In this document: positions 1 through 5,032 of the stretch, piece by piece | Numbering within the stretch: the stretch's first letter is position 1 | Layout: each line of letters opens with the position of its first letter | Assembly: GCA_024278715.1 (NCBI GenBank) | Contig: JAJRSN010000141.1 | Location: 1 to 5,032, forward strand | Reading direction: 5' to 3' | Length of the DNA stretch: 5,032 bases | DNA from: Calditrichota bacterium | Lineage (GTDB): Bacteria > Calditrichota > Calditrichia > Calditrichales > Calditrichaceae | Translations under genes and position numbers: made by a program | Notes under the pieces: generated by a model | The model's database searches: none | What the model saw: only the letters and a program-made list of their open reading frames with translations | Told to the model about the DNA's origin: nothing

Positions 1-305
1 TAACCCATTAAAATAATCGGAATATCGGATTCTTCCCGCACCTTTTTGACCGTTTCAAATATCGCATTCAAATTGATCCCGTTTTTAAGCGCAATATCCG
101 ACGCCTTCTGAATAACCGGTCCGTCCGCTATGGGATCCGAAAAAGGAATGCCCAATTCAATGAAATCGACTCCCGCTTTGTCGCAAGCCAGGATGATGTC
201 TTTTGTCATTTCGGATTTGGGGTATCCGGCGGTTAAAAACAAAGAAAGCATCTTTTTGCCCTGCTCAATATTTCGCTCTATTCGTTCACGAAGCCTTTTA
301 CCCAT
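1..305 (-). CDS. trpA: Tryptophan synthase alpha chain, N-terminal part (3' end beyond window)
   Basis: TrpA cleaves indole-3-glycerol phosphate to indole and glyceraldehyde 3-phosphate and passes indole through a tunnel to TrpB. The window holds 101 complete codons plus two bases (TA, probably starting the next conserved tyrosine), about 40 percent of a usual 255-270-residue protein. The catalytic acids are Glu50 and Asp61 in FIELGIPFSDPIADGPVIQ, equivalent to Glu49 and Asp60 of E. coli. FLTAGYP (23-29) is the strand-1 motif; the tyrosine where proteobacterial proteins have aspartate is common in Bacteroidota-like lineages. PIILMG at the edge is strand 3. The ATG at 305 is chosen because no other ATG, GTG or TTG lies in frame before the upstream stop at 354-356. 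AAGGA stands about 11 bases upstream, a slightly long spacing. Confidence 0.97.
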   Translation of the reverse strand, partial: MGKRLRERIERNIEQGKKMLSLFLTAGYPKSEMTKDIILACDKAGVDFIELGIPFSDPIADGPVIQKASDIALKNGINLNAIFETVKKVREESDIPIILMG

Positions 306-353
306 ATTCTCTGAATTCCTTTTTTTTGCGAGAAACTTCTTTGGCGTAACAAC
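306..353 (-). other. trpB-trpA intergenic region with trpA ribosome-binding site
   Basis: This 48-base gap is the longest in the operon. On the minus strand it carries a run of eight A (327-320) leading into AAGGA (317-321), the likely Shine-Dalgarno site of trpA about 11 bases before its ATG. A nearer GAG at 309-311 is weaker. I see no convincing terminator hairpin (only a 3-4 bp AGAA/TTCT pairing) and no clear promoter. Confidence 0.6.
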
Positions 354-1574
354 TTATCTTTCCAAAAAACTTAAATAGGTTTGCATGTCTTTGTCGCCGC
401 GCCCGCTTAAATTGACAATCACGATCTGATCCCGATCCGTTTTTGGCATGATCGTTTCCAGATAAGCCAAGGCGTGGGCGCTTTCCAGAGCGGGAATGAT
501 GCCTTCTAAGCGGCTTAAAAGGAAAGCCGCCCGCAAAGCCTGTTCATCGGTAACCGCAACGTATTGCGCCCGATCGGTTTCCTTCAGGTAACTGTGCTCG
601 GCGCCGACCCCCGGATAATCGAGTCCTGCGGAGATGGAATAAGGAAGTTGCACCTGTCCGTCTTCATCCTGCAACAAATAGGTAAGCATACCGTGAAAAA
701 TTCCCGGGCTGCCGGCTGTGAGCGAAGCTGCGTGCCGACCGGAATCCATTCCCATTCCCGCCGCTTCCACTCCGATCATTTTCACAGTTTCAAAAGAGAG
801 AAAGGGATAAAATAGTCCGATCGCATTGCTGCCTCCGCCCACGCAGGCAATTAAGTAATCGGGAAGGCGATCTTCTTTTTGGCGGATTTGCTCAAGTGCT
901 TCTTTGCCGATAATGCTTTGAAAATTTCTGACCATCATAGGAAAGGGATGAGGTCCCACAACCGAACCGATTATGTAATGCGTGTTTCGGACATTGGTCA
1001 GCCAGTCGCGCATGGCTTCGTTGGTGGCGTCTTTTAGTGTTTTTGTGCCCGAATAAACAGCTATGACCTCCGCGCCCAGCATTTTCATGCGCATCACATT
1101 GGGAGCCTGCCGTTCAATATCCTCTTCGCCCATGTAAATGCAGCATTCCAAGCCCGCTTTTGCCGCCACCGTCGCCGTAGCCACTCCGTGCTGCCCGGCG
1201 CCCGTCTCGGCGATAATGCGCGATTTACCCATGCGTTTTGCCAACAAAATTTGACCGATGGTATTGTTGATTTTGTGAGCGCCTGTGTGCGCGAGGTCTT
1301 CGCGTTTCAGATAAATTCGCGCCTTTCCGTAATGATCCGTTAAGTTTCGGGCTAAATAAAGAGGCGTCGGACGCCCGGCATAGTCTTTTAATTCCCGATC
1401 CAATTCTGCGACAAAATCCGGATCTTTCAAAAATTTATCGTAAGCCTCTTCCAGTTCATCCAAAGCGGGACGCAATATTTCCGGAACGAATTTTCCGCCG
1501 AAACGACCAAAATAGCCGTAGTTGTCGGGCAATTGTTTTATGTGCGGTTTCTTTTGGGCTAAACTATGTTTCAT
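354..1574 (-). CDS. trpB: Tryptophan synthase beta chain
   Basis: TrpB is the PLP-dependent subunit that joins indole, channelled from TrpA, to L-serine to make L-tryptophan. The 406 residues and the sequence pattern are those of the common TrpB1 type that pairs with TrpA, not the longer TrpB2. The N-terminus has YGYFGRFGGKFVPEIL (19-34). Lys101 in GAHKINN forms the PLP Schiff base. Glu123 in AETGAGQHG is the catalytic acid-base of the family. RQAPNVMRMKMLGAEV (155-170), the PLP phosphate loop GGGSN (246-250), LLQDEDGQ (300-307), LEGIIPALESAHA (356-368) and NLSGRGDKD (388-396) are all present. The ATG at 1574 lies 16 bases after trpF, with AAAGGT at 1581-1586. trpA follows after 48 bases rather than the usual tight junction. 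Confidence 0.99.
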   Translation of the reverse strand: MKHSLAQKKPHIKQLPDNYGYFGRFGGKFVPEILRPALDELEEAYDKFLKDPDFVAELDRELKDYAGRPTPLYLARNLTDHYGKARIYLKREDLAHTGAHKINNTIGQILLAKRMGKSRIIAETGAGQHGVATATVAAKAGLECCIYMGEEDIERQAPNVMRMKMLGAEVIAVYSGTKTLKDATNEAMRDWLTNVRNTHYIIGSVVGPHPFPMMVRNFQSIIGKEALEQIRQKEDRLPDYLIACVGGGSNAIGLFYPFLSFETVKMIGVEAAGMGMDSGRHAASLTAGSPGIFHGMLTYLLQDEDGQVQLPYSISAGLDYPGVGAEHSYLKETDRAQYVAVTDEQALRAAFLLSRLEGIIPALESAHALAYLETIMPKTDRDQIVIVNLSGRGDKDMQTYLSFLER

Positions 1575-1580
1575 TTTTAA

Positions 1581-1586
1581 ACCTTT
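1581..1586 (-). promoter_or_regulatory. Ribosome-binding site of trpB
   Basis: AAAGGT on the minus strand lies in the 16-base trpF-trpB gap, six bases before the trpB ATG, and supports that start. Confidence 0.65.
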
Positions 1587-1590
1587 GCCA

Positions 1591-2244
1591 TTATTCTATC
1601 GAAATTAATTCACTATTTAATCGCTGATAATTGAGCGCTAAAATCGCTCGTTGCAAACTTAACACCTTCCGCAAATCTTTTTTCCCGGGAAAAACTTCGG
1701 CTCCGCTCGCCACGTCGATAACCGCCGGTTGAGTAATCTTCAACGCTTCGAAAATGTTGTCCGGAGTAATGCCCCCCGCCAGAAACAATCGTTCTTTCGG
1801 AATAAGCGAAGAAAGGGTTCTCCAATCCAAAGTCTTTCCCGTGCCGCCGTATTCCCTGTCGCTAAAGGCATCGAGCAGAACAAAACGTTCGCCTTTGTTT
1901 TCATAAAAAAAATCTTCGTCCGTTTTCAATCGTCTGGCGGCGATCACGGGAACCGGGATATCGCCGAAATCGTCGAAATCAAGCGGATCGTAAATTTGCA
2001 GCATATCGACTCCTGTTTGTCTGATCAGATTAAGACATTCGGTAAGCGTCGGTTTCACAAGAATGCCCACCGAGCGCACCGGAAAATGTACGCGCGAAAT
2101 AATCTCCGCGGCTTTCTCAGTCTCGATAAACCGTTTGCTCTCGGGATAAAAATTAAATCCTAAAAACGACACCCCAATGCCGGCAAGTTGCTCGGCGTCT
2201 TCAAAATTAGTGATTCCGCAAATTTTAAGATGGGTGAATACCAT
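1591..2244 (-). CDS. trpF: Phosphoribosylanthranilate isomerase
   Basis: TrpF carries out the Amadori rearrangement of phosphoribosylanthranilate to the substrate of TrpC. The 217 residues fit the beta/alpha-barrel family (about 200-220). The general base is Cys9 in KICGIT (7-12) and the general acid is Asp125 in LLDAFS. Arg38 in the SKRFI segment matches the conserved arginine after strand 2. YGGTGKTLDW (132-141), FLAGGITPDNI (154-164) and DVASGAEVFPGKKD (177-190) form the phosphate-binding end of the barrel. The ATG is the only plausible start before KICGIT; it lies inside trpC, with GAGAGG six bases upstream. The TTA-read stop (TAA) is 16 bases before trpB. Two places depart from the common family pattern: QIYD (83-86) where QLHG is usual, and an alanine at 182 where SGVE is usual. 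Fast divergence is normal for TrpF and the catalytic residues are intact. Confidence 0.96.
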   Translation of the reverse strand: MVFTHLKICGITNFEDAEQLAGIGVSFLGFNFYPESKRFIETEKAAEIISRVHFPVRSVGILVKPTLTECLNLIRQTGVDMLQIYDPLDFDDFGDIPVPVIAARRLKTDEDFFYENKGERFVLLDAFSDREYGGTGKTLDWRTLSSLIPKERLFLAGGITPDNIFEALKITQPAVIDVASGAEVFPGKKDLRKVLSLQRAILALNYQRLNSELISIE

Positions 2245-3037
2245 TGGTCGCCTCTCTCAGTCTGTTTAAATAGGCGGAGGGATTCTCCTGACGCATCAAA
2301 CCCTCTCCTATTAAAGCTCCGTTAAAGCCGTTGTCTTTTAGCAGCTTACAATCTCGATGCGATCGAATTCCGCTCTCGCTGATTACGGGAATGCCGCTTG
2401 GTAAATAGGGAAGCAGGCGCAATGAATTATCCAGGCTGACCTCGAAGGTGGAAAGATCACGATTGTTAATTCCAAGAATCACTGGTAAGTCCACCACATT
2501 CAACGGGAGTTTGTCCAGTTCATCGGGGTCGTTTAACTCGATAAGCACTTCCATACCCAGGCGGGCGGCTAATAAAGTAAATATCTTTAGTTGATCGCGG
2601 GTTAATATTCGGGCTATCAGCAAAATGATGTCCGCTCCGGCAACGGCAGATTCCATAATTTGATAGGTATCGATAATAAAATCTTTACGGAGCACCGGAA
2701 TCGGTAATGTCTTTTTTATCATCTGAAGATAGTTCAGACTTCCCTGAAAAAAGCGCTCGTCTGTCAATACCGAAATTGCCGACGCTCCGCCCTTGAAATA
2801 TTCCAGCGCCTGATCTACCGGATCAAAATCGGATTTGATAATGCCCGCGGAAGGCGACGCTTTCTTCACTTCGCAAATAAAATGAAAATCGCCGTTGGTC
2901 AAAAACCGGTCTATCAAAGAGGCGTGTTTGTAATTAACGTTCATAAATTCAAACCGCAGTTGACCCAGAGGCGTTTTTTCCTTTTTTTGTTTTACTTCTT
3001 CTTTTTTATGGCTGACAATTTTGTCGAGGATGTTCAT
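2225..3037 (-). CDS. trpC: Indole-3-glycerol phosphate synthase
   Basis: TrpC closes the indole ring, turning carboxyphenylaminodeoxyribulose phosphate into indole-3-glycerol phosphate with loss of CO2 and water. The 270 residues match a monofunctional enzyme (about 250-270), so TrpF is not fused to it. The start MNILDKIVSHK is typical. By alignment with the Sulfolobus enzyme, the active-site residues are Glu56 and Lys58 (CEVKKASPSAG), Lys118 (VLRKDF), Glu167 (GMEVLIEL), Asn191 (GINNRDL) and Ser222 (ISESGI). GALIGEGLMR (240-249) is the C-terminal phosphate-binding loop. The ATG overlaps the trpD stop as ATGA, with GGAGAT at 3041-3046 inside trpD. The 3' end overlaps trpF by 20 bases in another frame. 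Residues 11-21 are lysine-rich, and their codons include an A-run discussed under findings. It contains no tryptophan. Confidence 0.98.
   Translation of the reverse strand: MNILDKIVSHKKEEVKQKKEKTPLGQLRFEFMNVNYKHASLIDRFLTNGDFHFICEVKKASPSAGIIKSDFDPVDQALEYFKGGASAISVLTDERFFQGSLNYLQMIKKTLPIPVLRKDFIIDTYQIMESAVAGADIILLIARILTRDQLKIFTLLAARLGMEVLIELNDPDELDKLPLNVVDLPVILGINNRDLSTFEVSLDNSLRLLPYLPSGIPVISESGIRSHRDCKLLKDNGFNGALIGEGLMRQENPSAYLNRLREATNGIHPS
2251..2256 (-). promoter_or_regulatory. Ribosome-binding site of trpF within trpC
   Basis: GAGAGG on the minus strand lies six bases before the trpF ATG and 24 bases before the end of the trpC stop codon. It decides the trpF start, the only one that keeps the KICGIT strand, and implies that ribosomes begin trpF before trpC translation ends. 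Confidence 0.7.
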
Positions 3038-4065
3038 CCTATCTCCATAGTTTCGGTTTCGAAGGCGTTGCTAAATTCGCGAAATTCATCGACCTTTTTT
3101 GCAGCCAGTCCGGAATCGATGATTTCCGCGCCCAATTGATAACCCTCTTCAAAGCTGTTTACCCGACCTGCGGCAAGAAAAGCAAAAGCGGCGTTCAATA
3201 AAATCATTTCCCGATCCGCTCCTTGCCTGCCTTTAAAAATATCCGAAATTTTCAGGGCGTTCCCCACTGCTCCGCTTCCTTTAACCTGCTCCGGGTCGAG
3301 ATTCTTTTTAAACGATTCGAACTGAAACTGCGCGATTTCCTTTTTAGCCCGATCCACTTCGTAGATATGGGTTTTGGCAAAAGGCGATATTTCATCGAAT
3401 CCGTCTTCGCTGTGCACAACGTACGCTTTTTGATGATCGCGATCTTTCAGCACTCTGGCGATCATTTCCGCCGTGGCGCGATCGAATGTTCCGATAAGCT
3501 GCCTTTTTACGTTCGCCGGATTAAGCAGAGGACCCAGCATATTGAAAACAGTTCGGATTCCCAGACTTCTGCGGTGCGGTCCGATATGCGTAAAAACGGG
3601 ATGATACAACGGCGCGTAAAAAAATGTGATTTTTATTTCGTCGGCGCACTGTTTGGCTTGTTCGGGCGAAAGTTTGACGTTAATACCCAATTTTTCCAGA
3701 ACATCGGCTGAACCGGCGTTGCTCGAAATTGAACGATTCCCGTGTTTGGCGACAGTTACGCCGCCGGCAGCCAGAACAAACGCAACTGCGGTAGAAACAT
3801 TAAACGTCCCCTTACCGTCGCCGCCGGTACCGCAAACATCTATCGCCTGAGTATCTTGCAGATCCACTTTTACCATGCGCTCGTTCAGCAAGTCCAGAAA
3901 TCCGTTAATTTCTTCCGGAGTTTCGCCCTTTTGCCTGAGCCCCATTAAAAATGCGCCTACCTGGGCGGGACTGACCTGATTATCGATTATTAACTGTAAA
4001 GCATCCCGGCATTCCTCCCGGGTTAAATCTTGTTTGTCGGCTAATTTCTCCAGAATGTGTTTCAT
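3034..4065 (-). CDS. trpD: Anthranilate phosphoribosyltransferase
   Basis: TrpD transfers the phosphoribosyl group of PRPP to anthranilate, giving N-(5'-phosphoribosyl)anthranilate and pyrophosphate. The 343 residues match the usual family length of about 330-345. A helical N-terminal domain (about 1-70) contains the common segment VGAFLMGLRQKGETPEE. The PRPP site follows: CGTGGDGKGTFNVST (78-92) and KHGNRSISSNAGSADVLEKL (107-126). The anthranilate-binding stretch includes HIGPHRRSLGIRT (160-172) and FNMLGPLLNP (174-183). The metal-binding acidic pair is Asp224-Glu225 in HSEDGFDEIS. The ATG at 4065 lies nine bases after the trpG stop, with GAGGTG at 4071-4076 overlapping that stop. The last four bases overlap trpC as ATGA. 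Thymidine phosphorylase-like proteins share the fold, but the motifs and operon place are specific for TrpD. It contains no tryptophan. Confidence 0.98.
   Translation of the reverse strand: MKHILEKLADKQDLTREECRDALQLIIDNQVSPAQVGAFLMGLRQKGETPEEINGFLDLLNERMVKVDLQDTQAIDVCGTGGDGKGTFNVSTAVAFVLAAGGVTVAKHGNRSISSNAGSADVLEKLGINVKLSPEQAKQCADEIKITFFYAPLYHPVFTHIGPHRRSLGIRTVFNMLGPLLNPANVKRQLIGTFDRATAEMIARVLKDRDHQKAYVVHSEDGFDEISPFAKTHIYEVDRAKKEIAQFQFESFKKNLDPEQVKGSGAVGNALKISDIFKGRQGADREMILLNAAFAFLAAGRVNSFEEGYQLGAEIIDSGLAAKKVDEFREFSNAFETETMEIG
3041..3046 (-). promoter_or_regulatory. Ribosome-binding site of trpC within trpD
   Basis: GGAGAT on the minus strand, in the last codons of trpD, places GGAG five bases before the trpC ATG. 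The start overlaps the trpD stop as ATGA, so a terminating ribosome could re-initiate directly. Confidence 0.7.
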
Positions 4066-4070
4066 GAGTA

Positions 4071-4076
4071 CACCTC
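4071..4076 (-). promoter_or_regulatory. Ribosome-binding site of trpD
   Basis: GAGGTG on the minus strand lies five bases before the trpD ATG and overlaps the trpG TGA stop. It is a strong Shine-Dalgarno match and fixes the trpD start at 4065. Confidence 0.75.
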
Positions 4077-4674
4077 AAATTTTATTAAGATTGACTTGTT
4101 TGCTTTTATGAATAATCCGAAACCAGTTTGAGAGAATGGTAAATCCGTGATCCGTTAAAATGGATTCGGGATGAAACTGAATACCCACAACAGGCAAATA
4201 GCGGTGACGCATTGCCATGATTGTGCGGTCTTCGGTTTCGGCAATGACCTGCAGATCACTCGGAAGATTTTCCGCATCAACAATTAAAGAATGGTAACGC
4301 GTTGCCTCAAAAGGCGACGGGATTCCGGAAAAGATTTCATCGTGATTATGAAAAATCGGAGAAGTTTTGCCGTGAACCGGTTGATACGCGCGGATAATCC
4401 GCGCTCCGTAAACCTTCCCGATGCATTGGTGTCCCAGACAAATACCGAGAATAGGAATTTCGTTCCCGATTTCCCGAATTAAGTCGCAACTGATTCCGGC
4501 GTCGTCCGGCGTGCCCGGACCCGGAGAAATAACGATCCCCTGCGGTTTAAGAGAACGTATCTCTTCCACCGAACAGCGGTCGTTTCTGAAAACTTTGATG
4601 TCCGGCGAAAGCTGCCCGAAATAATCGACCAGATTGTAAGTAAACGAATCGTAATTGTCAATAAAAACAATCAT
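4075..4674 (-). CDS. trpG: Anthranilate synthase component II, glutamine amidotransferase
   Basis: This is the glutaminase subunit that hydrolyses glutamine and passes ammonia to TrpE. The 199 residues are a full-length class I amidotransferase domain (family about 190-200). The N-terminus MIVFIDNYDSFTYNLVDYF is typical. The oxyanion-hole region is SPGPGTPDDAG (50-60). The nucleophile is Cys79 in GICLGHQ, and the other catalytic residues are His168 and Glu170 in QFHPES. HSLIV (128-132) is also conserved. The ATG overlaps the trpE stop as ATGA, with GGGAGT six bases upstream inside trpE, which fits translational coupling and a one-to-one complex. It is not fused to trpD. It could also serve PabB in folate synthesis, as amphibolic TrpG/PabA proteins do in some bacteria; the sequence cannot decide this. 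The codons for residues 91-96 contain a 17-base inverted repeat, listed separately. Confidence 0.97.
   Translation of the reverse strand: MIVFIDNYDSFTYNLVDYFGQLSPDIKVFRNDRCSVEEIRSLKPQGIVISPGPGTPDDAGISCDLIREIGNEIPILGICLGHQCIGKVYGARIIRAYQPVHGKTSPIFHNHDEIFSGIPSPFEATRYHSLIVDAENLPSDLQVIAETEDRTIMAMRHRYLPVVGIQFHPESILTDHGFTILSNWFRIIHKSKQVNLNKI
4388..4404. repeat. 17-base GC-rich inverted repeat inside trpG
   Basis: GCGCGGAT and ATCCGCGC are perfect reverse complements separated by one base. In the trpG mRNA they could form a 7-bp GC-rich stem with a three-base loop. The site lies in codons 91-96 (Ala-Arg-Ile-Ile-Arg-Ala). It may simply follow from the Arg-Ile-Ile-Arg coding; a role as operator or RNA structure is unproven. 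Confidence 0.5.
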
Positions 4675-5032
4675 TGATTGACTCCCGATGCTTTTTCAAT
4701 GGCTTTCAACAACGCCATTCCCTTGTTTAATGTTTCCTGATACTCCGTTTCGGGAACACTGTCAACGACAATTCCTGCTCCCGCCTGCCAGTAAAGCGTC
4801 CCGTCTTTTACAAGCATGGTGCGTATGGCAATGCAGGTGTCCATATTACCGGAGTAATCAAAATATCCCACTGCTCCGGCATAAAAAGAGCGTTTGTCGG
4901 GTTCCAGATTATTGATGATTTCCATGGCGCGTATTTTCGGAGCGCCGGAGACAGTGCCCGCGGGAAAGGCTGCTTTAAATGCGTCAATGGTCGAATGAGG
5001 CGATTTAATTTTACCGTTAACCCGGCTGATGA
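4671..5032 (-). CDS. trpE: Anthranilate synthase component I, C-terminal part (5' end beyond window)
   Basis: TrpE converts chorismate and ammonia (supplied by TrpG) to anthranilate and pyruvate in the cytoplasm, the committed step of tryptophan synthesis. The frame is open from the window edge; 119 complete codons (5030-4674) precede a TGA stop at 4673-4671. The fragment begins just after the expected catalytic histidine and holds the end of the chorismate-binding domain. Visible motifs are FPAGTVSGAPKIRAMEII (fragment residues 22-39), GAVGYFDYSGNMDTCIAIRT and QAGAGIVVDSVPETEYQET. In the family, the arginine of AIRT and the glycines of GAGIV contact chorismate, and a glutamate of the VPETEY segment helps bind magnesium. 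The N-terminal domain with the tryptophan feedback site is not in the window. PabB and other chorismate enzymes share this fold, but the trp neighbours make TrpE by far the best call. The internal ATG at 4925 is not the start. Confidence 0.97.
   Translation of the reverse strand, partial: ISRVNGKIKSPHSTIDAFKAAFPAGTVSGAPKIRAMEIINNLEPDKRSFYAGAVGYFDYSGNMDTCIAIRTMLVKDGTLYWQAGAGIVVDSVPETEYQETLNKGMALLKAIEKASGVNQ
4681..4686 (-). promoter_or_regulatory. Ribosome-binding site of trpG within trpE
   Basis: Read on the minus strand, GGGAGT lies six bases before the trpG ATG and inside the last codons of trpE. Together with the ATGA stop/start overlap at 4671-4674 it supports both the trpG start and translational coupling of the two anthranilate synthase subunits. 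Confidence 0.7.

Noticed and set aside
130..378. An 82-codon open frame on the plus strand opposite the trpA start and the end of trpB
   Set aside because: It is antisense to two confident genes and shows no motif of its own.
1577..1591. A four-codon ATG...TAA mini frame between trpF and trpB, starting within the trpF stop
   Set aside because: It has no ribosome-binding site of its own, contains the trpB Shine-Dalgarno site, and is short enough to be chance.
1681..1692. A 12-base palindrome TTTCCCGGGAAA in trpF
   Set aside because: It is the coding of the conserved Phe-Pro-Gly-Lys phosphate-loop segment, so it needs no other explanation.
1613..1825. A 70-codon frame on the minus strand inside trpF
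   Set aside because: It is a shifted reading of the trpF 3' half, where the trpF frame itself gives conserved motifs.
1905..1912. An eight-base homopolymer inside trpF (T8 on the coding strand)
   Set aside because: It encodes Asp-Phe-Phe-Tyr with the frame intact on both sides. A slip would hit a stop almost at once, so it shows neither a frameshift nor a programmed site.
1729..2163. A 144-codon open frame on the plus strand opposite trpF
   Set aside because: It is fully antisense to trpF, basic and arginine/lysine-rich as expected from complementing this coding sequence, and has no family motif.
3223..3711. A 162-codon open frame on the plus strand opposite trpD
   Set aside because: It lies wholly antisense to a well-conserved trpD, shows no recognisable domain, and looks like a random low-complexity translation. 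It is a shadow frame.
4671..5032. A trp leader peptide, attenuator or TRAP/T-box control region
   Set aside because: The 5' end of the operon is upstream of the window edge within trpE, so no leader sequence is present to judge.

Overview
The window is an almost complete tryptophan biosynthesis operon. All genes are on the minus strand, so transcription runs from high to low coordinates. The order is trpE (3' end only), trpG, trpD, trpC, trpF, trpB, trpA (5' end only). Together they cover the route from chorismate to L-tryptophan. I see no other real gene, no RNA gene, no mobile element and no CRISPR array.

Layout from the 5' end of the transcript: trpE C-terminal part (5030-4671); trpG (4674-4075), overlapping trpE by ATGA; a 9-nt gap; trpD (4065-3034); trpC (3037-2225), overlapping trpD by ATGA; trpF (2244-1591), overlapping trpC by 20 nt; a 16-nt gap; trpB (1574-354); a 48-nt gap, the longest in the operon; and trpA (305 to the window edge). 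Every gene start in the window has a recognisable purine-rich ribosome-binding site, several of them inside the preceding gene. No stretch over 300 bases lacks a gene.

The genes work together as follows. TrpE and TrpG form anthranilate synthase. TrpD adds the phosphoribosyl group, TrpF isomerises the product, TrpC closes the indole ring, and TrpA and TrpB form tryptophan synthase. All seven are separate polypeptides: there is no trpG-trpD fusion as in enterobacteria or Thermotoga and no trpC-trpF fusion as in E. coli. The catalytic residues I could check are present in all seven, so the pathway looks functional.

The organism is a bacterium of moderate GC (about mid-40s percent by eye). The unfused EGDCFBA order occurs in several phyla, including clostridial Firmicutes and members of the FCB/Calditrichota group. 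The TAGYP form of the TrpA N-terminal motif leans weakly towards the latter, but the phylum cannot be settled from this window. The promoter and any leader or attenuator would lie upstream of trpE, outside the window. I did not find a novel system. The findings are modest details of an ordinary biosynthetic operon.
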